From assembly GCA_032158295.1 (NCBI GenBank), contig CM063246.1, positions 2,389,371 to 2,453,370 on the forward strand: a stretch of 64,000 bases of DNA. Direction: 5' to 3'. The translations under genes and the position numbers were made by a program. Below are positions 37,701-46,568 of this stretch, one piece after another; the first letter of the stretch is position 1; each line of letters begins with the position of its first letter. A model generated the notes under the pieces. It searched no databases. It had not been told where the DNA came from and worked only from the letters and a program-made list of their open reading frames with translations. Source of the DNA: Pycnopodia helianthoides (Eukaryota > Echinodermata > Asteroidea > Forcipulatida > Asteriidae).

Positions 37701-40700
37701 CGGCGGCTATACGTGGACCCGGCATTGTTTCAATGTCTCTCGGATTCCCGCCCACCCAAATCCTCGATGATGGAGTCCAGTTGTTGCTGGATTCTGGATT
37801 CGTGGTTTCCGTAGCAGCGGGTAACTCCAACTCAGACGCTTGCTATATTTCACCTGCACGCGTCCCAGGCGTAAGTTACATTCACAGAAGGTTTAACACA
37901 ACACACATTTTCAACACGATCAATTTATCAACCCAGGTTGTTGTTTTGGTTTTTTTTAATGGAAGGTTGTAATTCATCATTGGGTAAATAACGTGCAAAC
38001 ACACCACCAAAGAACCTGTACACAAATCAACTTATGTGGAGGTCATACTTTTTTTAGAGTGAACAACAGAAAAACGTTCATTCACTTTTTACCTTGATTT
38101 TGTGCACACTCAAACCAGGCTTAATATTTTCATCATCTTTTTGTTAACACTGGACTGTCCTCACACCTACGGGTTTCAGTGCTCGTAGCTTTTTAAACTT
38201 TAGTGTCATTACCAGATAGATTACAATAAATACAAACAAATTACTTAAGAAGAGCAGATGTTATTTTTATTCTATGTCGTTTACTTTTTCACTATTGTTT
38301 CAGCCAAAAATAACTCCCTGGAGGATTGACTTTGATATTTAGTGAGGGTTTATTTTCAGATTGAATATTATACTGTTTTCTAGCACTGATACGTAGATCG
38401 ATTGTTTTTCATCCATGTTTTACTCGCTAGGTTATCACCGTAGCGGCCTCGGACAGTAGTGACCGAAGGGCAAGTTTCTCGTGCTGGGGCTCGTGTATAG
38501 ATATCTTTGCACCCGGTGTGGGCATTGCAAGTGCCGGTTTGTCAGGCAAATATGCAGTTGCTACAATGTCGGGCACATCAATGGCTTGCCCACACGTTAC
38601 TGGTAAGATATCTTGTTTCGAAATATTACTAACATGAAGTCGATATATTACTTATGATGGGGATGTTTTGTTTGTTTGTTGGGGTGTTTGTTGGGAATGT
38701 TGGGGTTGTTTTTCTGTGTTTGTTTGCGTGTGGGGGGGGGCTGTTTGGGGAGAATGGATACTAGTAGTAAGGTGTTTGAGATGGGGCGTATTTTTATCAT
38801 TTTTATTATTACTATTGTTATTTTGCCTGTTGAAATTTTTGGATTCTTTGGACTGATGATGATTTGTTACTGGAATTACACACTAGAGGTCGCCTTTGTA
38901 ATACTTGTATAGATGTTTTGTTTTTTAAGCAACTGACACATTCTGTTACAATGTTAGGTGCTGCTGCATTGTACTTTGGCAAGAATCCGAACTCTGCCTC
39001 TGTAGTGAATGATTTGCTCGCAGATGCGACCCAAGGAAAAATAAGCAACACTTCGGGATCTCCCAACAAACTTCTCTACATTGGATCGGTAAGTCCCTCG
39101 TTAATCAAAGATCAAAGAGCGTGGAAGGCGCATATAGCTCTACCTATTGGTGGAAAATGAAATTCGCGTTGGCGCCATTTCAGCAAGCAAGCGTGTTGTT
39201 ATAATTATCATTAATTACGATAGTCGTTGTCTGCACTGATCTAATGTTGCACCAAAAGATGTAGACTGGTCCCCTGGTCGCAAGAATTACGGTAATGTAC
39301 GTTCCTATATAACTCTATGGTAATGTATGTCCGTTCATACAATAACTACTCCTTTTGAATGGGATGGCAAGGTCAAGGTGCGTTTGTCAGGATTCCTCCA
39401 AACGCTTGAAGCCAGTCGCTGGCGTTAAACACGAGCCTCGAAGTGTGACGTCAGATGTTCGGGCTACAAAAGAGGTTGCTTGCTGAAATGACGTCCGATG
39501 AACACTTCACATTATAAATAAGCCCGATAGACTGTGCATGTCTCGCTCATATCGAAAACGAGAAAACAACTAGAACGAAGACTATATTTTTCTATGAAAT
39601 CAAATCTTCCTTTTAAAATTACAATTGTACAAAATTCGTGAACAAAAAAAAACTGATACAAATAATTTGGTTAAATTAACGTTGAAACAAAACTAAAACT
39701 TGGGACGAGGATGCTTATTTTTTGGAAACCCCATTTTCCAATCACTCCCGAATTGTTTGCGTTCGTCACATAGGTATAATGACAACAAGACCGTAAGTTG
39801 GGTGAAATTCTTAATATTTTACAATTAACCGGAAACGAAGGTCAAGTCTTATTCTCGGGTTTTCTTCGTTAATTTGTTATACTGATTATACTCTCACAAT
39901 GTTTGTCATTATTAGTGTTACATTCACAGCAACATATATAATTTTCATGGCCATAAACTACGTTAAAATAATTGATAAAACACAATCCCACCCACGTAAA
40001 ATTCTATATGGTTTGGACCACAATGGTATAAACGGAAGTTCGGCATTGCGCGAGACTTACACAGTCTATAGCGCCTTTGGCGCTCTATAGACCTTTCCAT
40101 TGTTGATAAACAAACCGCGTTTGCTGGTTGGCATGGACAGCCGAAAGTTGGCAAAACATTCAGTCGTGTTAACAGACGATGTGACCAAATTTATCACTTT
40201 TGCAAATTGGTGTTTGACACAAATACATCCCATGGTTAGTTGCTTTATTTCCGACAAATTCAACAGTATTTTTGAATATTTGTGTGACATTGTTACAAAC
40301 TGTGCCTATCTGTTTTTGCTTTGCATTTACGGCTTTCCATAGTTTTCCAGCCTTGGTTGGCAAAAACTCGGACTGTGACGTTGCATTAGAAAGGTCTATA
40401 ATCTTTGGTTCTTATTGATTATTGAATGATGGGATACTATCACGTATACCACAATGCTTACTGTTTGTAGCTTATGTAATTAGTCTTTCCCATGAAATAT
40501 GTAAACTGCACAATGTGCGTTTGTGCGTCTGCCTATTGCACAACTCCATGGTTTTTGCCAACCAATAGTGTCTGTACACTTGCGTGAATGTAATTAGCAT
40601 ATTTCATTGGAAATGCACCAACGAAATGGTGGAATCTGTTTTCGAAGGAAACTTCTACCAGAGTGTCTGCTCCGGTAGTAACACTATAAAAGGAGCTATA

Positions 40701-41231
40701 TGTGTTCTTGTTTGGTGTGCAAACTCCGGTTTTGTAATTAAAGAAAAAAATGGTCAAAACGAATGAAAGATTCGGTGAAAACAAAGGTCACCAAAAACTA
40801 CGACATAAACATGCACTCTTAAAAACTGTCTCATCCCAATAAATCAAAAGGCTTATCAGGAGCTCAGTATGCAAGCTAATCTATTTTGAGGTAACAAAAT
40901 ACCGTCTTATTTCGAGGAAACGAAGCGACTGCGAGAAAACGAAATTATTTCTAGGGGATCAAATGGATTCTTCCACAAGTTAATGTTTCATTCTCTCGAA
41001 ATAAACTTGCCAACGAAATAATATTCCGATCAGACACCGAGCGAAATGCAAGAGAACGAATATTATCCAAGGAAATTGAATCATTTTTGTTACCAGTTCT
41101 TATTTGTTCTTTACCGGTTCTAATTTTGTCTTTGTTCCTTTGGGGCTCCGTATAAATCTAATATTAACCCTTAATCGTAACAATTACTTAGTTTTATTTA
41201 TCAATATTTCCGCTTTATATTCCAGGTTTAA
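31774..41231 (+). CDS. Protease gene 2: secreted subtilase, proteinase K/aqualysin-like
   Basis: Coding exons: 31774-31884, 32991-33131, 34692-34833, 36633-36866, 37692-37870, 38431-38602, 38958-39088, 41226-41231, giving 371 residues; untranslated exon 1 is 27398-27423, and exon 2 starts at 31756 after TTTGCAG. Layout: signal peptide 1-15, I9-type propeptide about 16-105, S8 catalytic domain to the end. The triad is Asp143, His169, Ser319; Asn254 forms the oxyanion hole. Cysteines: 173 (beside the catalytic His, as in proteinase K), 196, 202, 260, 287, 291, 322. Cys260/Cys291 match a known aqualysin I disulfide, and Cys196/Cys202 bracket the substrate-binding loop. The start codon is fixed by conservation in four paralogs. 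Against gene 1 there are about 25 amino-acid changes and 7 silent ones, densest in the propeptide exon. All borders are GT-AG, in phases 0,0,1,1,0,1,0. The last exon adds Val then TAA. Confidence 0.92.
32340..32442 (-). repeat. 17-bp minisatellite, about 6 units (gene 2 intron 2)
   Basis: Units of aaccctgctcaacaagt with substitutions, the short-allele counterpart of the 17-unit array at 20327-20615. Confidence 0.85.
33648..34287. repeat. Three copies of a 20-bp palindrome, two in an 81-bp tandem repeat
   Basis: GTRCCTAGACGTCTAGGCAC occurs at 33648-33667, 34187-34206 and 34268-34287. Each copy is preceded by 'gcagtcactagttat' and 'acatcccattcatgtattg'. The last two are exactly 81 bp apart. 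About 470 bp of unrelated sequence (33668-34140) separates the first from the pair. Gene 1 has a single copy at 19088. Confidence 0.8.
34637..34662 (+). repeat. (GTT)n microsatellite 30 bp before gene 2 exon 4
   Basis: Eight or so GTT triplets. Genes 1 (18735-18751, opposite strand) and 3 (47295-47321) carry the same repeat shortly upstream of the same exon. Confidence 0.75.
35813..35962. mobile_element. Palindromic MITE, right arm only
   Basis: The ends are inverted repeats (gctcgatttcacaaag at left, ctttgtgaaatcgacccc at right). The left arm shows the empty site: 'caatttccctgatcttgttgc' at 17199-17219 on the minus strand runs through uninterrupted. Insertion therefore followed the duplication. 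Confidence 0.85.
37431..37653. mobile_element. MITE, CCGGGTCAGA family (right-arm copy)
   Basis: Counterpart of 15290-15512, ending 38 bp before gene 2 exon 6. Presence in both arms means that it predates the duplication. Confidence 0.75.
39171..39500. mobile_element. Nested MITE in gene 2 intron 8
   Basis: The outer ends are ggcgccatttcagcaagcaa and ttgcttgctgaaatgacgtc. The inner element ends 'gtgtgacgtcagatgttcgg'. Same structure as 13399-13752. Confidence 0.6.
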
Positions 41232-41450
41232 ATCCGCAGAATGATATTATACAACCGAAGATGTTTCAGGCAAAATCATTGACGAGGTACTATACTGGGA
41301 GTAGACACCGAAGACGAGACGCGTACATACTCAAATACGAACTCCGGAAGAAACATTGATTTTAGATTTTGGTTTACCAGCTGTCTTCACCTTCCTCCTG
41401 CCCTGAAAAGGGACCCGCATAATACAATACTACCTGTTAATGTTAAAGCA

Positions 41451-41456
41451 AATAAA
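41451..41456 (+). terminator. Polyadenylation signal AATAAA for gene 2
   Basis: Lies 220 nt downstream of the stop codon in the conserved last exon, at the position matching 11429 for gene 1. Confidence 0.65.
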
Positions 41457-42052
41457 AAAAATAACTTATTTCTCGTTCTCTTTGTCCGATGACTTGATTT
41501 TCTGTCATTTACACACACAAACAAAAAGTTATAAAAAGGAAACAATATGTGGAAACATTTACGAAAGTACAGTAAATAACAAATAAATAACTCCCGCGTA
41601 AAATAACTCTAGCTTTTCCTGTTTTTCACACCTGAACGAAAAACATGATTACTTATTTTATGTTAAATTATGATAATTAATAATACATAAAGTACTTTCC
41701 GGATTGGTGCCATTCACTTCTTTCTTGTTTATGTTAACATAAATTGTCAAAGTCTGGCTGTAGTTTTGTTAAATTTTAAATCAAAGCTTGCGTCGCCGGC
41801 ACTATTTTCAGTTACTGTTTACGAGGCTCGTCAATAGATTATGTCTGACATTGATTAAAGAGTAACCAAAACACGTAAAAGAATTGCTTGTTTACCGGTT
41901 GTGTTCATTTTGAGTCAATTCACAGAAACGATGTTTTGAGTAACACAACGATGACCGAACCAAGAAGATTTCAAACAGGCTCTCACATAATTTACTCATG
42001 ATGCTTATCCATTTGACCCAATAAAGTAAATCCGCAAACAAGTTTTAAGCTG

Positions 42053-42428
42053 AAAGGCAGGATATACTTTAGGTAATTGTCAAAGTTAAGTATCCTCATT
42101 TGGTGTATCCCAACATATGCATGAAAAACAAACCTTTCGGGCTCAATCGGTCATCGAAGTTGCAAGAAAATGATGAAAGAGAAAGCCCCCTTGTTGCATA
42201 GAATTGTGTGCTTTCAAAATGCTTGAAAAAGGCTTCGTGCCTGAATCCTTTCTCAGCTTCAAATTATAGTGAGAATTTACCATATTTCTCAAAAACTACA
42301 TCACTTCAAAGGGAGGTGTTTCTCACAGTGTTTTATAATATCAGCAGCTCTTAGGTGCTCCTTACTAAGTAAGTTTATATGGTAATGTATGTTTTTTAGT
42401 AATTACCAAAAGTATACACTTCCTTTAA
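42053..42428 (-). mobile_element. MITE with terminal inverted repeats (right-arm copy)
   Basis: Reverse-complement counterpart of the element at 10443-10827, near the outer end of the right arm. Confidence 0.65.
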
Positions 42429-42532
42429 GAGAGAGAGGGGGGGGGGAGAGAAAGGTGTAAAATGCGTCATTGACTTTAGAGAGAATGCTTTGAGCCCTCT
42501 AGATTTTCAACAAACTACCCATTCAGACTGGG

Positions 42533-43313
42533 GGAATCTTATAAGGTGTGAAAAGAAAATGCGAAAAACGCCTGGTTTATGGTTAGGGGTCTTTTTGTGT
42601 ACGCTGATTATTTCTATAAAAAACTAAGCAGTACAACTTAATTTTGAGGGGCAAGTTGTTCACACATGGCAATATTTCAGTACACCAAGGAATGGAAATT
42701 GGATGGTCTGAATTTGTATGGACAAATGTAGAATCTGATGCTGCTGCTATGACTGAGAAAGTCATCGTGTTTGTCAGCGGTTCTGTGGCCAAATAATAAA
42801 TGTATCATATACACACCAAGGCCAGAGCTCGGGTTTGTGTCAAGCTGAGCCAAAGTTTGGCATGAAAATGATGGCTAAGACTGATGAGGAAGTTGGACAC
42901 CATAATTATTGGAGCACCTAAAGCCTGCGTCGGTTGTCTTTCCATAAGCCATTTTTTAGGTGTGCTGGACACAATACTATTACACTATTAGGTTTGGGTA
43001 AATCTGTTGGTATACACCTAAACCGAACAAAGCGCTCCGATAGTGTCAACGTATCTCAATTAGGCTAATTGGAAGCCTGTGGTCATCCACACATGTAAAG
43101 TTGGAAAGAACATGAAAATTTAGAATTGTTGAAAAATGATTGCAGGTCGGCCCCTTTGAAACCGAGTCAGAGAACGAATACAATACCTTGCTTCGTTGAG
43201 GATACTACAAGAGCTCTTCAGCTCAGTAATATTCTCTGTAATGACCCGACTAATGCTCCTATTCACGCAAATACGTCCATATTAGACAAAATATTTTGTT
43301 TTTAAACATTCCC
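42533..43313. other. Non-coding flank shared with gene 3
   Basis: No gene recognised. The block 'aattttgaggggcaagttgttcacacatggca' near 42640 resembles 56075-56102, downstream of gene 3, so this is old flanking sequence duplicated with the protease genes. Confidence 0.5.
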
Positions 43314-43582
43314 TTTAAGAGGCGGCCTCCTTTCATCTTTCTTTTTTAAGGATAAATTTTAACAATCTCTGACGAAAAAAATAAATTATAAAATTAATAA
43401 AATCGTATTTTTTATAACTTTAGCACACCGAAAAAACACACAGAAAAAAGCTGGCAACCATCAAGTAAAATAGCCCGGCCGGTTGTCTTGAAAAATGTGT
43501 CAGGCGGCCAATTAAAAACAGAAAACCAAAAAAAAAAGGTCCGCCTCCTTCATTTTTTTTTAAGTGCAGGACGATAACCATG
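43314..43582 (-). mobile_element. MITE, TTTAGCGTCCTGC family (minus orientation)
   Basis: Contains 'aagaggcggcctcctttc', 'ccggccggttgtcttgaaaa' and 'gcaggacgataaccatg'. These are reverse complements of the ends and centre of the plus-oriented copies at 51884, 54330 and 56899. Confidence 0.7.
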
Positions 43583-43859
43583 TGTTGTTGTGTTTTTGGG
43601 TTGTTTTGTTTTGCCTAATAGCATTTCAAAAAAAGGAATTGGTCATTGGTCGAAAAATGAGTATCCTTTGGGCGAGTGTCACCCAGATTTGAGTGTTGAT
43701 AGGGCGAGGCGGCATACATAACAACAATTTCTCTAATGTTGGTTTTTAATCTGGTCAACATAGGTGGCGTCCATAAGAAGAGAATTATAAAAGTGTCCAA
43801 TAACCTATGAGCCACCGCCATTGCTAATGTACAGCCGAGACTTCCTCAAGAGCCGACGT

Positions 43860-44478
43860 GTTTTCTGTTCAGAACCTGACTGTAATGTCATCCCTGAAGT
43901 CTACTCAAACCAACCCAGATCCCGTAAACGAGGGGGGAAAAGGTGGCATCAGACAACGACTAAAAAAGCCAAGTGCAGAACTCCATACCAGCCATAATTC
44001 AGGGTAATGTACAAAGTATCAGAAATAAGACAGACGAACTGAGGGCTACACGCATATACCTATCTGAAGATAGGAATTCTAGCCTTATTAATTGTCTAAT
44101 GGAAACATGACTAATGTGGAAACACGAGGGTTTCATACTGTTACTGAAGACCATTAAATGGTCTTTTAGAATTGGTTTATGGCACTATTTTACAAGGTGT
44201 GTTGTATTTGAGCCTTATTTGTGTTAAATGGAAACGTGCTATCCTCGGGCTAGAAGAATAACCGGAACTCAACTACAAAACCCAAATGCACTTTACATTG
44301 ATCAAGTATGTACTAAAACGAACATGATTCTGTCTGACCCAACCCACCCCATGTATCCTAAGTTGTTATCAAGTCGTCGGAGGGATCATCTTTTGCAACG
44401 GAAAATTAGAACACAACGCTAGAACAACTCGTTGGTCCCAACTGCAATTCGTTTCTACAATGATTTAAAATAGCTGTG
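43860..44478 (+). mobile_element. Internally deleted LINE remnant
   Basis: At about 43930-44110 the translation resembles the start of a LINE ORF2 (GGKGGIRQRLKKPS, NVQSIRNKTDELR). At 44228-44475 it resembles the C-terminus of such an ORF (ILSDPTHPMYP, SRRRDHLLQRK, then after an in-frame TAG, NNSLVPTAIRFYNDLK). Everything between, including the reverse transcriptase, is missing. A non-functional relic. Confidence 0.65.
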
Positions 44479-44795
44479 CTATTCTGAGTTCTCAGTTTTA
44501 AGAACTACCTCTTGTGAATACTTAACCTTGTATGTAAATAATTATTATGAGTCTTTTAAATCCTACCCTTATATATGTTTATGCTCATTGATTTTGTTTT
44601 CTTTTGCTCGATTTAATCTATCTGTCCGTTTGTTTATCAGTATTGAGTGTTTTTGTCTGTACTGTTTGAATCGAGTTTTACTTTCCACAGTGTGTGATAA
44701 GAAAGTTTTTAGATATCTATATATCCTCATAGCAAAAATTATGTGACTTTTGCTCCAATGTTTTAAATAACTGTAAATGGTTCTTTCTGTTGAAA
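44479..44795. other. Non-coding, no feature recognised
   Basis: AT-rich stretch following the LINE remnant, with a 72-codon frame at 44528-44746 that shows only hydrophobic low-complexity composition. Confidence 0.35.
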
Positions 44796-44799
44796 TGAT

Positions 44800-44950
44800 T
44801 GAACCGATGTGGGAAACTACAAACAGAAAACAGACTTCAGCAATTGTCTTATCAACCCGATGCGGAAAACAATAAACTCGATAAGACGTAAAGGGCAGCG
44901 TATCTGTGACACCAGTAAGTTCAATAAGGACTACAAACTGGGTTTTTGGC
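44800..44950 (+). pseudogene. Decayed copy of the small secreted ORF at 60285
   Basis: Nucleotide similarity to 60440-60560 is obvious (cagaaaacagactt, caattgtcttatcaacccgatgc). Translated in the matching frame it gives CGKLQTENRLQQLSYQPDAE and then runs into an in-frame TAA with small indels. It lies about 0.6 kb upstream of the gene 3 promoter, as the intact copy lies about 0.4 kb upstream of gene 4, so both were duplicated together with a protease gene. Confidence 0.65.
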
Positions 44951-45050
44951 CCTATCTACTATGGGAAGATTACGGGTTAACACCAACAGTTCTTGTAATC
45001 TATTTTGATAGCTATAATATGGGAAATGGTTTGCTATTATTAGTAGTGTG

Positions 45051-45432
45051 ATATTTTTTAACACATACAAACCCGTAGCAATGGTGGTTTGGTACATGAT
45101 GCGAACAAGGAACAATGATCCTAGTACTAGTAGTAAGCAAATAGAGATGAAGTATTTTCATCAGTTATACCTAGCTATACTGTGTGAACTATTTCACTCC
45201 CGTTGATTTTTCCGGTTAAAATTTCCCTCATTCGTGAATGGTAAAATAAGCTTTAGTTGATAAACTTAAACATCTGATGAAATCTTTCAAAACATTGTAT
45301 CATTTGTTAATGGACCCAAGGTATACAATAAAACAAGATAAAGGTCAATTAGGGAAAGTATGTTTGTTTGTTATCAAACATCTGCTTGATTCAAAATCAT
45401 TATATCGAATGATTATTAAATAACTGAACATT
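45051..45432. other. Upstream region of gene 3, nothing specific recognised
   Basis: No gene or transposon seen. Similarity to the upstream sequence of genes 1 and 2 is confined to its last part, near the promoter. Confidence 0.35.
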
Positions 45433-45542
45433 CATACGTCTTTCTTATGCAAACATTCAGCTAATGAAATCGGCACTCGCAGGGTATAAATACCCCCTAC
45501 AAAACAGCCATCCTTCACTCCAAAGCATCACCTTCCTGACTG
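45433..45542 (+). promoter_or_regulatory. Core promoter and untranslated exon 1 of gene 3
   Basis: TATAAATA at 45485-45492 precedes an initiator TCACTCC, with +1 at about 45517, 32 nt away. Exon 1 (45517-45542, 26 nt) ends at CTG|GTAAGT. The upstream block GTCTTTCTTATGCAAACA at 45438-45455 matches those of genes 1 and 2. Confidence 0.8.
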
Positions 45543-46568
45543 GTAAGTTGGCTTTATTTATTTCAGCATAACAGTGGTTTCTTCCTCTGCTTTTCATCTC
45601 TGTGTCTCCGGTATCCAGGCTTGGTAAATGACAATGTTTGTCTTACATTTAACTTGGTAATAAAGAAAAATTTGTTAGAATTTAGTTTAATGTATTTTTT
45701 TGTGGATTGGGTTTGAGTCTCCATACCTGAATAATATGCCGTTATGGTAATTTAGGAGTTTTCCTCATACATCTGAAAACTTAATTGTTATTCTTTATAC
45801 TCTTTGGGAATCCCTTGATTTCGTCAACAAGCCGATTGAAAAGCAATAAATATATACATTCCAGTTATAAAAATAGTGGTATGTGATTTTCTTCGACATT
45901 GGCCTTTTTTTAGTTTAAACTAAATTAGTGTTGAAATGATCTTTGCTTCCATACATTTTCATCAGATTAGCAATACGGGGCTCCAAACTGCTCGGGGCTC
46001 CAAGGTAACCATTTACCAGCTGGCTATGAGACCTCCGCACTGTATTCGAGGCTGTGCCAAGACCAATCTATTTATGTGTCATAGACGAGCGGATCCCGAA
46101 CGCACAAATCAACCTAGCCTTAACAGATAAAAAAACAAACACAAATTAATCAGATAAAATATTTTAGAGTATTGTTTTGTTCTGCGGATAACATTTGACA
46201 ATAATTGCGGGGTTTTTATAGGCATGTACCATAGTTGTACTGATGCTTGCTCTGTCGGGAGCAAAACAAAAAGCAGATAGGTCGGAAATCTGTATAAACG
46301 AAATCAGGGGAGTCGTACAATGAAACACGGCCAATATGTGCCGATTTTTCTTTATTAATTTGTCTGTGAAAATAGCGACCCTGGCAAACTTCTCACAAGT
46401 GAGTTTGATGGCATGATTACTATAGAAAGGGGATTGTATAACAAACGGTTTATATTATTACTTTATATTAACATACAAAAACTTATGGATTCATTTGCTC
46501 TGCAACAATTCAACAATTGCTTAAGCTTTGACTGTTCTTGTAGTTTGCAGATTCCCTCATAACCAACA

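Larger units (their letters stand above)
26737..42532 (+). repeat. Right arm of the 32-kb inverted duplication
   Basis: Matches the reverse complement of 10330-24988. Arm-specific features are about 3 kb of extra intron-1 sequence (roughly 28080-31380), an additional block near 27545-27865, a MITE at 35813-35962 and a tandem duplication at 34140-34290. Beyond 42532 the flank still resembles the flank of gene 3 (near 56060-56120), which suggests that this arm keeps the ancestral context. Confidence 0.9.

Noticed and set aside
10330..42532. Inverted copies as an assembly error (two haplotypes joined)
   Set aside because: The arms differ by many substitutions and arm-specific insertions, and the spacer is unique, so real duplication is preferred. 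Raw long reads would settle it.
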